From assembly GCF_030272895.1 (NCBI RefSeq), contig NZ_JALRNF010000037.1, positions 1 to 64,000 on the forward strand: DNA of 64,000 bases, written 5' to 3'. A program made the translations under genes and the position numbers. The first letter of the stretch is position 1; each line of letters begins with the position of its first letter. The DNA comes from Pseudomonas sp. BGr12 (GTDB taxonomy: Bacteria > Pseudomonadota > Gammaproteobacteria > Pseudomonadales > Pseudomonadaceae). Shown here one piece after another: positions 8,849-17,754 of the stretch. Under the pieces are notes generated by a model. That model had not been told where the DNA came from. It did no database searches and worked only from the letters and a program-made list of their open reading frames with translations.

Positions 8849-10129
8849 ATGCACCGATCGTTAACGTTCAGAGCTATCGTTTGTTTGAGTAGCCTGACCC
8901 CGGCGACATTGCTCCACGCAGCACCGGACCCTCAGGTCGAAGCATTAAAACAAGAACTCATGGAGTTGAAACAGCGTTACGAAGTACAGCAGAAGGCGCT
9001 GATGGTCCTCGAACAGCGCGTTCGCCAGGTTGAAGAAGCACCGGCGGCACCGCCTCCCAAACGTCTGACCAAGTCCCCCGCCGAATCGGTCAAGGGTGGT
9101 CAGACGGTGGCCGCGGGTGCGCCGGGAACCACCGGCAGTTCATACGGCCAGTCGCTCAAGGAAGACTCGGAACCGGCGCAGAGTGTGTCCAACCTGTACG
9201 ACGAAGCCAGCGGCTTCTTCGGCGGCGGCAAGTTCAGTGTCGAAACCGGCCTGACCTACACGCACTACGATACCCGTGCCCTGGTGCTCAACGGTTTCCT
9301 GGCGCTGGACTCGATTTTCCTCGGCAACATCAACCTGGACCGCATCAAGGCCGACAACTGGACCCTGGACCTGACCGCCCGCTACAACCTGGACCAACGC
9401 TGGCAGTTCGACATCAACGTCCCGGTGGTCTACCGCGAATCGACCTACTCCTCCGGAGGTGCCGGTGGTGCTGGTCCGACCACCTCCGACGCAAGCGTCA
9501 CCCGCGATCCGACCATCGGCGATGTCAACTTCGGTGTGGCCTACAAATTCCTCGATGAATCGGAAAACCTGCCCGACGCGGTCCTCACCCTGCGCGTCAA
9601 GGCCCCGACCGGGGATGATCCCTATGGCATCAAACTGGTCAACGACCCCAACAACGACAACCTCTCGGTGCCTGAAGACCTGCCGACCGGCAACGGTGTG
9701 TGGGCGATCACACCGGGTATCTCGCTGGTCAAGACCTTCGACCCGGCCGTGCTGTTCGGCAGCCTGGCCTACACCTACAACATGGAGGATTCGTTCAGCG
9801 ACATCAGCCCGACGGTCAACACCAAGGTCCCGGGTGACGTGAAACTCGGCGACTCCTGGCAGGTCGGTGCCGGTATTGCATTCGCCTTGAACGAGAAGAT
9901 GAGTATGTCGTTCTCGTTCACCGACCAGTTCGCCCGCAAGACCAAGATCAAGCCCGATGGTGGCGACTGGCAATCGGTGTCCAACAGCGACTACAACTCG
10001 GCCAACTTCAACATCGGCATGACCCTTGCCGCCACCGACAACCTGACCATCGTCCCCAACCTCGCCATCGGCCTGACCGAAGACTCGCCGGACTTCTCCT
10101 TCAGCCTGAAATTCCCGTACTACTTCTGA
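8849..10129 (+). CDS. fapF: outer membrane amyloid export channel FapF
   Basis: The 426-residue protein has a signal peptide of about 25 residues, then an N-terminal coiled coil (about 29-62, [19 protein letters not shown] onward) and a Pro/Ala/Gly-rich linker. A C-terminal beta-barrel from about 120 has alternating aromatic strands and ends in FSLKFPYYF with a terminal Phe. FapF forms trimeric barrels that pass FapA, B, C and E across the outer membrane. It is the last gene of the operon, followed by a strong terminator. Confidence 0.94.
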   Translation: MHRSLTFRAIVCLSSLTPATLLHAAPDPQVEALKQELMELKQRYEVQQKALMVLEQRVRQVEEAPAAPPPKRLTKSPAESVKGGQTVAAGAPGTTGSSYGQSLKEDSEPAQSVSNLYDEASGFFGGGKFSVETGLTYTHYDTRALVLNGFLALDSIFLGNINLDRIKADNWTLDLTARYNLDQRWQFDINVPVVYRESTYSSGGAGGAGPTTSDASVTRDPTIGDVNFGVAYKFLDESENLPDAVLTLRVKAPTGDDPYGIKLVNDPNNDNLSVPEDLPTGNGVWAITPGISLVKTFDPAVLFGSLAYTYNMEDSFSDISPTVNTKVPGDVKLGDSWQVGAGIAFALNEKMSMSFSFTDQFARKTKIKPDGGDWQSVSNSDYNSANFNIGMTLAATDNLTIVPNLAIGLTEDSPDFSFSLKFPYYF

Positions 10130-10143
10130 TCCCGGCCCCTATG

Positions 10144-10169
10144 AAAAAGCCCGCCTCGGCGGGCTTTTT
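10144..10169. terminator. bidirectional rho-independent terminator after fapF
   Basis: AAAAAGCCCGCC-TCG-GGCGGGCTTTTT forms a perfect stem with A-run and T-run flanks, so it can end transcription from fapF. Confidence 0.92.
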
Positions 10170-10187
10170 CATGGTAGGCCACTGAAC

Positions 10188-10259
10188 TGTGGGAGCGGGC
10201 TTGCCCTGCGATTGCGAGCTGTCAGCCACATCCAATCGCGGGGCAAGCCCGCTCCTACA
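10188..10259. repeat. REP palindrome pair (type 1)
   Basis: The inverted pair TGTGGGAGCGGGCTTGCCCT and GGGGCAAGCCCGCTCCTACA belongs to the same family as 3381-3452 and 43327-43397. It sits in the convergent gap between fapF and the sigma-54 regulator. Confidence 0.85.
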
Positions 10260-10284
10260 GCAAATCATTCCCAAGGCCCGTAGT

Positions 10285-11610
10285 TCAGCGAATCTGGTGT
10301 TTACGCAGCAACCGATAGAACGTCGGCCGGGAAATCCCCAGCACCTTGGCGGCAATGCTCAAGTTGTCGCTGTGCCGGTTGAGCACATCGCACAAGGCCT
10401 GGCGCTCGGCGCGGTGCTTGTAGTCTTCGAGGGTGCCCATGCTCGGTGCGAAAGCATGCTGGCTGACCAGGCCCAAATCCTGGGCCTCGATCTGCCGGCC
10501 TTCGGCCAGAACCAGGCCACGCCTGACCCGGTTGGCCAGTTCGCGCACATTGCCCGGCCAGTCGTGCTTGCCCATCGCCACCAGGGCGTCCTCACTGAAA
10601 CTGCGCGGACGTCGCCCGGTTTCCAGGCTGTAGAAGTGGGCAAAGTGGTTGGCCAGCATCGACAGGTCGCCGTGCCGGTCGCGCAAGGGCGCGGTGACCA
10701 CTTGCAGGACGTTGAGCCGGTAATACAGGTCCTCACGAAAGCGACCGCAAGCAATGGCCTTTTCCAGATCGACGTGGGTAGCTGCCAGCACCCGCACATC
10801 GACGTTGATCGGCTGGCTGCCACCGACCCGTTCGATGTGCTTTTCCTGCAGGAAACGCAGCAGGTTGGCCTGCAGCTCCAGGGGCAAGTCACCGATTTCG
10901 TCGAGAAACAGCGTGCCGCCATTGGCCGCCTCGATGCGACCGACCTTGCGCTGGTGGGCGCCGGTAAATGCGCCCTTCTCATGGCCGAACAGTTCCGATT
11001 GAATCAAATGTTCCGGGATCGCCCCGCAGTTGATCGGCACAAAGGGTTTGTCGTGGCGCTGCGACTGGCGATGCAGGGTGCGCGCCACCAGTTCCTTGCC
11101 GGTGCCGCTCTCGCCGCGAATCAGCACTGGCGACTCGGTGGGCGCCAGCTTGCTGAGCAGCTTACGCAGCTCGCGAATCGGCCGGCTATCGCCCAGCAGC
11201 TCGTGTTCGAGCTCCTCCACATGGGTATTGCCCTTGCCACGCAGGCGCGCCATGCCGAAGGCGCGGCCAATGGTGACCTGCACCCGGGACACGTCGAAGG
11301 GCAAGGTGTGAAAGTCGAAGAACCATTCGCAGACAAAGTCACCGACGTTCTGCATGCGCAGTTCATCAGGGCTGAGCACTGCAATCCATTCGGTGTTGCT
11401 ACGGCTGATCAGGTCCTTGACCGCATCGGGGTGACGCAGGTGATTAGCCTGCAAACGCAGCAGGCCGACATCGCAGGGATACTCCAGGGCTGACGAAAGC
11501 GTACAGCTTCGAACATCCCAGCCGACACTGCGCAAGCCTGGCAATAATCGGTGGCAATCGTCGCAAGGGTCGACGATCAGCAGGCTGCGGTTGGATGCAG
11601 GTTCAAGCAT
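10285..11610 (-). CDS. sigma-54-dependent activator, VpsR-like, next to fap
   Basis: The 441-residue protein has an N-terminal receiver-like VpsR-type domain (about 1-120). No typical phospho-acceptor context is obvious. The AAA+ sigma-54 domain has Walker A GESGTGKE (166-173), the sigma-54 contact loop GAFTGA (213-218) and Walker B GGTLFLDE (about 231-238). A Fis-type helix-turn-helix occupies the last 30 residues ([20 protein letters not shown]). VpsR relatives respond to c-di-GMP and control biofilm genes. Convergent position to fapF and the sigma-54-like promoter before fapA make it a good candidate fap regulator; that link is inference. ATG at 11610 follows AAGGAAAGG. Confidence 0.88.
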   Translation of the reverse strand: MLEPASNRSLLIVDPCDDCHRLLPGLRSVGWDVRSCTLSSALEYPCDVGLLRLQANHLRHPDAVKDLISRSNTEWIAVLSPDELRMQNVGDFVCEWFFDFHTLPFDVSRVQVTIGRAFGMARLRGKGNTHVEELEHELLGDSRPIRELRKLLSKLAPTESPVLIRGESGTGKELVARTLHRQSQRHDKPFVPINCGAIPEHLIQSELFGHEKGAFTGAHQRKVGRIEAANGGTLFLDEIGDLPLELQANLLRFLQEKHIERVGGSQPINVDVRVLAATHVDLEKAIACGRFREDLYYRLNVLQVVTAPLRDRHGDLSMLANHFAHFYSLETGRRPRSFSEDALVAMGKHDWPGNVRELANRVRRGLVLAEGRQIEAQDLGLVSQHAFAPSMGTLEDYKHRAERQALCDVLNRHSDNLSIAAKVLGISRPTFYRLLRKHQIR

Positions 11611-11927
11611 GACCTTTCCTTGGCGCCAATTGTTGGAATTTTAAGTAGAAACAGCAAGTTGGCAGGCCCGTTTGTAACAGTAGCAACGATGCGTCAAACG
11701 CCCACTACCGTCTGTCTGCAAAGCATTGAAAGAATGCATAGCCCAGGGAATTTTCCTGAACTTTCAACGTCTGAGGCGCCACGCGCAGGGGCGATTTTTT
11801 TTGCACTGAAACAATTATTTTCAAGTCGCTTGTGACTCCACCCCGTACTGCGCGCATCAGTACAAGTAACTCACCGCAAACGCTTGCGGTTTATATAGAT
11901 GTTTGGGCCCACAGAGAGACCGAACCC
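11611..11927. other. intergenic region between divergent genes, no gene seen
   Basis: 317 bp lie between the divergent regulator and the small gene at 11928. It is more AT-rich than its neighbours (11754-11830). I see GTTACAA on the minus strand near 11678, also present before fapA at 4783, but no long repeat, RNA or convincing promoter that I would defend. Confidence 0.4.
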
Positions 11928-12194
11928 ATGAATGCTCCGCTGCGAGTCAACGAAGCACTGCTGATTGCCGACCACGCTTTCGAACCCTACCACTGCGTTG
12001 CCTGGGATTCGCCCAATGGCACCGGGGTACTGAGCCTGGCGGTGATCGACCGGACCAGCACCCGACTGGGCGCCAAGCAGGTCTCCAGCAGCATCTATTC
12101 GGACCCGGCACGCCTGGCTGGTCTGATCGAGGAAATGCGCGCCGAACTGAAACAACAAGGCTGCCAGCTGCAAGACTGGTCGATGCCCAAGTAA
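11928..12194 (+). CDS. small conserved hypothetical protein
   Basis: The 88-residue protein starts MNAPLRVNEALLIADHAFEP. It has no signal peptide or membrane segment and ends QLQDWSMPK. The composition is that of a normal Pseudomonas cytosolic protein, with a likely mixed alpha/beta pattern (beta around GTGVLSLAVIDRTS, helix around PARLAGLIEEMRAELKQ). I do not recognise the family. The start is the first ATG after the AT-rich leader; the ribosome site (AGAGAGA) is weak. Confidence 0.6.
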   Translation: MNAPLRVNEALLIADHAFEPYHCVAWDSPNGTGVLSLAVIDRTSTRLGAKQVSSSIYSDPARLAGLIEEMRAELKQQGCQLQDWSMPK

Positions 12195-12246
12195 GTTGCA
12201 TCGACACTTGAGTTGATAAGCGGCGCGTATCTTCAGGGTGCGCGCC

Positions 12247-12266
12247 GGGCAACTTGCAAGTTGCCC
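12247..12266. repeat. perfect 20-bp palindrome
   Basis: GGGCAACTTGCAAGTTGCCC reads identically on both strands. It lies in the convergent gap between the small gene and the chlD VWA segment, and is followed by a second small inverted repeat (TGCGAC/GTCGCA, 12278-12294). It could be a cruciform, an operator or part of a compound terminator. Confidence 0.6.
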
Positions 12267-12301
12267 GATTCCAACACTGCGACATTAGGTCGCAACACCC
12301 T

Positions 12302-12330
12302 CACGTACTGTTCGGTACGTGCCTTTGTTA
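12302..12330. terminator. weak terminator hairpin in convergent gap
   Basis: CACGTAC-TGTTCG-GTACGTG (12302-12321) is followed by CCTTTGTTATT on the plus strand. The stem is 7 bp and the T-run is interrupted, so this is a weak but well-placed terminator for the small gene ending at 12194. Confidence 0.5.
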
Positions 12331-12897
12331 TTCAATCCGTTTAAAACTTTCAATCGTCCGGTAGTCGGCGCCCAACTGCTGCGCCAACAACTGTGCGCGT
12401 CCCAGACGCACGGGCGAGCGCTCGATATCCACGACCAGGCTCGGACAAGGCATTGGTTGCAACGCAGGCCAGGCCTTGAGCCTGCCGTCGGTCAGGACCA
12501 GGCAACGTTGCTGCTCCTGCCGATAGCGGCGCTGGCGTGCCTGCAACCAGTCACGAGCCTGCTCCAGGGCCGCCAGCAGCGGCGTACCGCCGCCGGCGCC
12601 GAGGCTGTCGAGCCAGGGTTGCAGGGCCGCCGAGGCCTTCAGGCCATGGCGCTGCCAGTGCGGTGCATTGCCGCTGGCGGTCAACAAGGCCAGACGTGCC
12701 CGCTGCCGGTAGGCCTGGTCGAAGAACCCGGCGAGCAAACCCTTGGCCTGGCTCAAGGCCTGGTGACGCCGGGTCGAGGCCGAGGCATCGACAATCACCA
12801 GCCACAGTTCATGGGCGCTGGCCGTGCGCTGCTGCCAGCGCAGGTCACGGCGCTGCCGGGGCCGGCCCTTGAGCAAGGTGGCCGGCCAGGCGACCAC
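12328..12897 (-). CDS. chlD: VWA domain of ChlD-type cobalt chelatase, reached by -1 frameshift
   Basis: This is a von Willebrand A domain with MIDAS motif DASAS (in LWLVIVDASASTRRH) and a later LVLTDGR. It is the C-terminal half of Mg/Co-chelatase D subunits. Its frame stays open upstream of the first possible start (GTG at 12897) and reads LSIRRSATADARPRPG and EQGSRGRAREAGG through the end of the ATPase gene, so a separate start is unlikely to be the main route. A slippery A-AAA-AAG at 13002-12996 with a downstream stem-loop would join it in the -1 frame to the ATPase. This gives a protein of about 553 residues (12328-13988). The fused form would be the larger chelatase subunit acting with CobN. 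Confidence 0.8.
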   Translation of the reverse strand: MVAWPATLLKGRPRQRRDLRWQQRTASAHELWLVIVDASASTRRHQALSQAKGLLAGFFDQAYRQRARLALLTASGNAPHWQRHGLKASAALQPWLDSLGAGGGTPLLAALEQARDWLQARQRRYRQEQQRCLVLTDGRLKAWPALQPMPCPSLVVDIERSPVRLGRAQLLAQQLGADYRTIESFKRIE

Positions 12898-12961
12898 ACC
12901 GCCGCCCGCCTCGCGGGCGCGCCCTCGGGAACCCTGCTCGATGGCACCTGGCCGGGGCCGG

Positions 12962-13002
12962 GCATCCGCCGTGGCCGAGCGGCGGATGCTCAGGGCTTTT
13001 TT
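12962..13002 (-). promoter_or_regulatory. programmed -1 ribosomal frameshift signal (chlD)
   Basis: On the minus strand the ATPase reads GCA AAA AAG CCC TGA. A-AAA-AAG is the classical -1 slippery heptamer in the correct phase. After a 6-nt spacer comes a perfect 10-bp stem, GCATCCGCCG with CGGCGGATGC, and an 8-nt loop. A GAGG lies 13 nt upstream of the heptamer, as in known bacterial sites such as dnaX. The -1 frame continues directly into the VWA domain. Confidence 0.85.
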
Positions 13003-13988
13003 GCCCAGTTCGGTACCTCGCGCCGGGCACCTGTGGGTGCGGCCTGGGCTGGCATTTCACCCCAGGTGCCCTGCCCCGGCTGCTCAGCTGCGGCCTGAGC
13101 ACCTTGGGACGAGGCGCCAGGCGGCTGCTGAGGGGCCTGTTCATTACGCCGATGACGCAGGGCGAATTCGGCCACCGCATCGATATCCTGCGTCTCGATC
13201 TGCCCGGCACCGCGCCAGGCGGCATGGGCGCGGGCGGCGCGCAGCCAGACCAGGTCGGCGCGCAGGCCGTCGACACCGGCGGCAAAACACCGCTCGGTGA
13301 TCTGCGCCAGGGCCTGGTCGTCCAGCGCAATCTGCGCCAGTTGCTCACGGGCCTGCTGACAGCGCTGGCGCAGCTGCGCCTGGGCTGGCGCCCACTGGGC
13401 GCAGAACGCCTGCGGGTCGGCGTCGAAATCCAGGCGCCGGCGAATGATCTGCCCGCGCGCCTCGGGGGCCGGTTGCCCGTGCAGGGCAACGTTGAGTCCG
13501 AAGCGATCGAGCAACTGCGGGCGTAGCTCGCCTTCTTCCGGGTTCATGGTGCCGATCAGCACGAAGCGGGCGCTGTGGCGGTGGGAGATGCCATCACGTT
13601 CGACCCGGTTGGTGCCACTGGCGGCCACATCCAGCAGCAAGTCGACCAGGTGATCGGCCAGCAGGTTGACTTCATCGACGTACAACACGCCGCCGTCGGC
13701 CTTGGCCAGCACCCCCGGCGAGAACTGCGCCTTGCCCTGCCCCAGTGCCGCGTCCAGGTCCAGGGTACCGACCAGACGCTCCTCGCTGGCACCCAGCGGC
13801 AAGGTCACGAACGGCCCGTCGCCGAGCAGATCGGCCAGGCCCCGGGCCAGGGTGCTCTTGGCCATGCCGCGCGGGCCTTCGATCAACACGCCGCCGATCT
13901 TCGGATCGATGGCGGTCAGGCACAGGGCCAGCTTCAGTTCATCGGCACCGACCACGGCAGACAGGGGAAAATGTGCAGGTTCAGTCAT
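12990..13988 (-). CDS. chlI: ChlI-type AAA+ ATPase subunit of cobalt/magnesium chelatase
   Basis: The 332-residue AAA+ ATPase is of the BchI/ChlI type. The P-loop variant is GPRGMAKST (about 39-47), Walker B is GGVLYVDEVNLL, and sensor 1 is FVLIGTMNPEEG, followed by the arginine-finger region. A Pro/Ala/Gln-rich tail ends NWAKKP. It powers metal insertion with CobN. Translation normally stops at 12990; -1 slippage would extend it into the VWA domain, so one gene can give both the small and the middle subunit. The start at 13988 overlaps the end of cobN by ATG-A-type spacing (13990), indicating coupling. Confidence 0.88.
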   Translation of the reverse strand: MTEPAHFPLSAVVGADELKLALCLTAIDPKIGGVLIEGPRGMAKSTLARGLADLLGDGPFVTLPLGASEERLVGTLDLDAALGQGKAQFSPGVLAKADGGVLYVDEVNLLADHLVDLLLDVAASGTNRVERDGISHRHSARFVLIGTMNPEEGELRPQLLDRFGLNVALHGQPAPEARGQIIRRRLDFDADPQAFCAQWAPAQAQLRQRCQQAREQLAQIALDDQALAQITERCFAAGVDGLRADLVWLRAARAHAAWRGAGQIETQDIDAVAEFALRHRRNEQAPQQPPGASSQGAQAAAEQPGQGTWGEMPAQAAPTGARREVPNWAKKP

Positions 13989-13989
13989 C

Positions 13990-16900
13990 TCAAGTCTCTT
14001 CCTCGCCGTCCAGCAGTTGCTCTTCCAGGGCCTGGCGGTAGCTGCCCGGTTGTTCCCAGAGGCCGCGCTGCTGGGCTTCGAGCAGGCGCTCGGTGATATC
14101 GCGCAGGGCTTCGGGGTTGTGCTGGCGGATAAAGTCGCGGGTCGGGCCGTCGAGCACATAGGCATCGGCCAGCGACCGGTAATGGTGATCGTCGATCAGG
14201 TGCGTGGTGGCATCGAAGGCGAACAGGTTATCGACGGTGGCCGCCAGTTCGAAGGCACCTTTATAGCCGTGGCGCTTGACCCCGTCGATCCACTTGGGAT
14301 TGAGCGCGCGGGCGCGGATCACCCGGTTGAGCTCTTCTTTCAAGGTGCGGATACGCGGTCGGTCCGGCTGGCTGTGGTCGCCGTGGTAGCTGGCCACGGC
14401 CTGGCCACCCAGGCTTTCCACCGCGGCCAGCATGCCGCCCTGGAACTGGTAGTAGTCGTTGGAATCGAGCAGGTCGTGCTCATGGTTGTCCTGGTTCTGG
14501 ATCACCGCCTGCACCCGGGCCAGGCGCCGGGCGAAGTCGGCGCGTGCCGGGGTACCCTGGTCGGCCGTACCGTAGGCGTACCCGCCGTGGTTGAGGTAGA
14601 CCTCGGCCAGGTCCTGGCGGTTGTGCCACAGGCGCCCGTCGATGGCGTTCTGCACACCGGCGCCATAGGCACCCGGCTTGGCGCCAAAAATCCGCCAGCC
14701 GGCCTGGCGTGCCGCCTGCTCGCCGCTCAGCCCCTGCTGCTCAAGCTCCGCCCGCTCGCTGCGCACCCGTGCCGCCAACGGGTTGAGGTCGTCGGGCTCG
14801 TCCAGCGCCGCCACCGCTTGCACGGCGGCGTCGAACAATTTGATCAGGTTGCCGAAGGCGTCGCGGAAGAACCCCGAGACCCTCAAGGTCACATCCACCC
14901 GTGGCCGGTCGAGCAGGCTCAGGGGCAGGATCTCGAAGTCATCGACCCGCTGGCTGCCGCTGGCCCACACCGGGCGCACGCCGAGCAAGGCCATGGCCTG
15001 GGCGATGTCGTCGCCGCCGGTGCGCATGGTCGCCGTGCCCCATACCGACAGGCCCAGCTGGCGCAGGTGATCGCCATGCTCCTGCAGGTGACGTTCGAGA
15101 ATCAGGTTGGCCGAGGCGAAACCGATGCGCCAGGCGGTGGTGGTCGGCAGGTTGCGCACATCGACGGTATAGAAGTTGCGACCGGTCGGCAGCACGTCGA
15201 GACGACCGCGGCTCGGTGCACCGCTGGGACCCGCCGGCACGAAGCGGCCCTGCAAGGCGGCCAGCAATCCCTGCAGTTCGGCGGGACCGCAGGCGTCCAG
15301 CTGTGGCGCAACGGTGTCGACCAGGGCCTGCAACACGGCGCGCACCTCGGCCCAGGGCTCGTCCTGTGGAACCTGCGTCACACCGGCGAGGCTCTGTTCG
15401 ATCAGCATCAACGCCAAGGCTTCGAGACGCTCGCGAGTGTCACCCGCGGTGCGCCACAGGTCGTTGCCAAGCCCCTGCAATTGCACCGGACGCGGCCCTT
15501 CCCAGGGCTGACCGAGGTCGCAATCGAGCGGATCGAAGCCCAGCGCCAAGGCCCTGGCCAGCGCCCGCAGCAGGCTGGCATTGGCACCGCGGCCATCGCC
15601 ACGGGCGACCCGCAGCAAGGCCAGCAAGGTATCGCTGCGCAGGCGGCCGACCGGCGATTCGCCGAACACATGCAGGCCGTCACGGATCTGCGATTCCTTG
15701 AGGTCGCACAGGTAGGTGTCCAGGCGCGGCAGCCACACGGCGGCATCGTCCAGCTCGCCTTCGAGTTGCAGCTCACGGTCGATATGGTTGTTGCGCACCA
15801 GTTCAAGGATGTCACGTTGCAGCTCGGCGGCCCGGCGCGGGTCGAGCAACTGCGCCTCGTAGTACTCGTCGGCCAGCGCCTCCAGGTGACGCAGCGGGCC
15901 GTAGGTCTCGGCACGGGTCAACGGCGGCATCAGGTGATCGATGATCACCGCCTGGGTGCGGCGCTTGGCCTGGGCGCCCTCGCCCGGGTCGTTGACGATA
16001 AAGGGGTAGATGTTCGGCAGCGGCCCGAGCAAGGCATCGGGCCAGCAACGGTCGGACAGGCCGACACCCTTGCCCGGCAGCCACTCAAGGTTGCCGTGCT
16101 TGCCGACATGGATCAGCGCATCGGCGGCAAAGCCGTGGCGCAACCAGAAATAGAACGCCAGGTAACCGTGCGGCGGCACCAGGTCGGGGTCGTGGTACAC
16201 CGCGCTCTGGTCCAGCTGGTAGCCCCGCGCCGGCTGGATACCGACGAAGGTCAGGCCGAAGCGCAGGCCGGCGACCATCATCCGGCCATTGCGGAACATC
16301 GGGTCCTGCTGCGGCTCGCCCCAGCGCTCGCGCACGGCGTCCTGGTTGGCCTGGGGCAAGGCGGCGAAAGCGGCCAGGTAGTCGTCCAGGGCCATGCTTT
16401 GCAGGCAGGGTCGCTGGTCGAGGCTGTCCAGGTCGTTGCTGACCCCGCCCAGCAGCGCCTGGATCAGCGCCGTGCCGCTGTCGGGCAGCTCGGCCAGCGG
16501 GTAGCCCTGGGCCTTGAGGGCGCGCAGGATGTTCAGCGCCGCTGCCGGGGTGTCCAGCCCCACGCCGTTGCCGATGCGCCCGTCGCGGGTCGGGTAGTTG
16601 GCCAGCACCAGGGCCACGCGCTTGTCACGGTTGGGCAACTGCGCCAATGCACACCAGCGCCGGGCCAGTTCGGCGACAAAGTCCATGCGTTCGGCATGGG
16701 GCCGGTAGCAGACCACGTCCGACTGGCTGCGTTCGCTGCGCCAGGCCAGGTCCTTGAAGCTGATCGGCCGGGTGATGATGCGCCCGTCCAGCTCCGGCAA
16801 AACGATATGCATCGCCAGGTCGCGAGCGCCCAGGCCCTGCTCGCTGGCCTGCCAGCCCGGCTCGTTATCCTGGGCGCAGATCGCCTGCAGCACCGGAATA

Positions 16901-17751
16901 TCCCGGCGAAACGGTCGCAGGTGCGGCTGCTCCGGGCTGGACTGGGCAAAGCCCGTGGTGTTGATGATCAGCGCAGCGTCGACCTCGTCCAGCCAGGCTT
17001 CGACCTGGGCCAGGCAGCCGGCCTCCTTGAGGCTGGCCACGGCAATCGGCAAGGGGTTGAGCCCGGCCCGTTGCAAGCGTTGGCAAAACGTATCGATAAA
17101 AGCGGTGTTGGCCGCCTGCAGGTGCGAGCGGTAGAACAGGATGGGTACCACCGGCTGTTCGACCTGCCACTGGCCGAACCAGTCCTGCAATTCGGCAGCG
17201 GCCCTTTCAGGGTGGTACACCGCCGTACGCGGTAGTTGCTGCGGTTCAGCCCAAGGGTAGTCGCGCCCGAGCCAGAGGCTGGCCAGGCAGTTGAACAGGT
17301 TCAGGGCGTTGGCCTTGCCGCCCTGGCGCAAAAAGTGCCAGAGCCGTTCGGCCTGTTCGGCCGGCACGTTGCCTAGGCCGGTCAGTTCCGGGTCCGGGTG
17401 ATCGTCACCAGGTACCAGGATCAATTTGACGCCACGGTTCGCCAGCTCCAGTAGCTGCTCGACACCGTAGCGCCAGTAGCCGACCCCGCCATGCAACGAC
17501 ACCAGGATGACCTTGGCATGGCGCAGCACCTCGTCGATATAGAGGTCGACCGAGGCGTGGTTCTGCACCTGCATGGGGTTGGCCAGGCGCAGGCTGGGAT
17601 AATCCTCGGGCAACTGCCGGGCAGTTTCGGCCAGCAGTGCCAGGTGCGAGTCACCGCTGCAGAGGATTACCAGCTCGGCCGGGGTCTGGCCGAGGTCGGC
17701 AATGCTGTCGTCCGGTACGAAACCACCGGGCTGGGTCCGCAGCAGGTGCAT
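13990..17751 (-). CDS. cobN: cobaltochelatase large subunit CobN
   Basis: The 1253-residue protein inserts cobalt into hydrogenobyrinate a,c-diamide in the aerobic cobalamin pathway. It shows the CobN/BchH fold throughout: HGGVGYWRYGVEQL early, then FVGIQPARGYQ, FGFAADALIHVGKHGNLEWLPGKG-type core (HVGKHGNLEWLPGK), NPKWIDGVKRHGYKGAFE, and a C-terminal helix. The length is normal for the family. Its ATG lies 3 bp from the cobW stop, and its end abuts the chelatase ATPase gene, so cobW-cobN-chlD form one operon under a cobalamin riboswitch. Confidence 0.96.
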   Translation of the reverse strand: MHLLRTQPGGFVPDDSIADLGQTPAELVILCSGDSHLALLAETARQLPEDYPSLRLANPMQVQNHASVDLYIDEVLRHAKVILVSLHGGVGYWRYGVEQLLELANRGVKLILVPGDDHPDPELTGLGNVPAEQAERLWHFLRQGGKANALNLFNCLASLWLGRDYPWAEPQQLPRTAVYHPERAAAELQDWFGQWQVEQPVVPILFYRSHLQAANTAFIDTFCQRLQRAGLNPLPIAVASLKEAGCLAQVEAWLDEVDAALIINTTGFAQSSPEQPHLRPFRRDIPVLQAICAQDNEPGWQASEQGLGARDLAMHIVLPELDGRIITRPISFKDLAWRSERSQSDVVCYRPHAERMDFVAELARRWCALAQLPNRDKRVALVLANYPTRDGRIGNGVGLDTPAAALNILRALKAQGYPLAELPDSGTALIQALLGGVSNDLDSLDQRPCLQSMALDDYLAAFAALPQANQDAVRERWGEPQQDPMFRNGRMMVAGLRFGLTFVGIQPARGYQLDQSAVYHDPDLVPPHGYLAFYFWLRHGFAADALIHVGKHGNLEWLPGKGVGLSDRCWPDALLGPLPNIYPFIVNDPGEGAQAKRRTQAVIIDHLMPPLTRAETYGPLRHLEALADEYYEAQLLDPRRAAELQRDILELVRNNHIDRELQLEGELDDAAVWLPRLDTYLCDLKESQIRDGLHVFGESPVGRLRSDTLLALLRVARGDGRGANASLLRALARALALGFDPLDCDLGQPWEGPRPVQLQGLGNDLWRTAGDTRERLEALALMLIEQSLAGVTQVPQDEPWAEVRAVLQALVDTVAPQLDACGPAELQGLLAALQGRFVPAGPSGAPSRGRLDVLPTGRNFYTVDVRNLPTTTAWRIGFASANLILERHLQEHGDHLRQLGLSVWGTATMRTGGDDIAQAMALLGVRPVWASGSQRVDDFEILPLSLLDRPRVDVTLRVSGFFRDAFGNLIKLFDAAVQAVAALDEPDDLNPLAARVRSERAELEQQGLSGEQAARQAGWRIFGAKPGAYGAGVQNAIDGRLWHNRQDLAEVYLNHGGYAYGTADQGTPARADFARRLARVQAVIQNQDNHEHDLLDSNDYYQFQGGMLAAVESLGGQAVASYHGDHSQPDRPRIRTLKEELNRVIRARALNPKWIDGVKRHGYKGAFELAATVDNLFAFDATTHLIDDHHYRSLADAYVLDGPTRDFIRQHNPEALRDITERLLEAQQRGLWEQPGSYRQALEEQLLDGEEET

Positions 17752-17754
17752 GGA

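Noticed and set aside
10189..11493. Plus-strand open frame opposite the sigma-54 regulator
   Set aside because: Starts inside a REP element and mirrors the regulator codons; no motif.
11657..11675. Possible sigma-54 promoter TTGGCAGGCCCGTTTGTAA
   Set aside because: Spacing between GG and the -12 G is one base too long and the -12 element is GT, not GC.
13666..17235. Long plus-strand open frame opposite cobN
   Set aside because: Antisense shadow of cobN; the minus-strand product has all CobN motifs.
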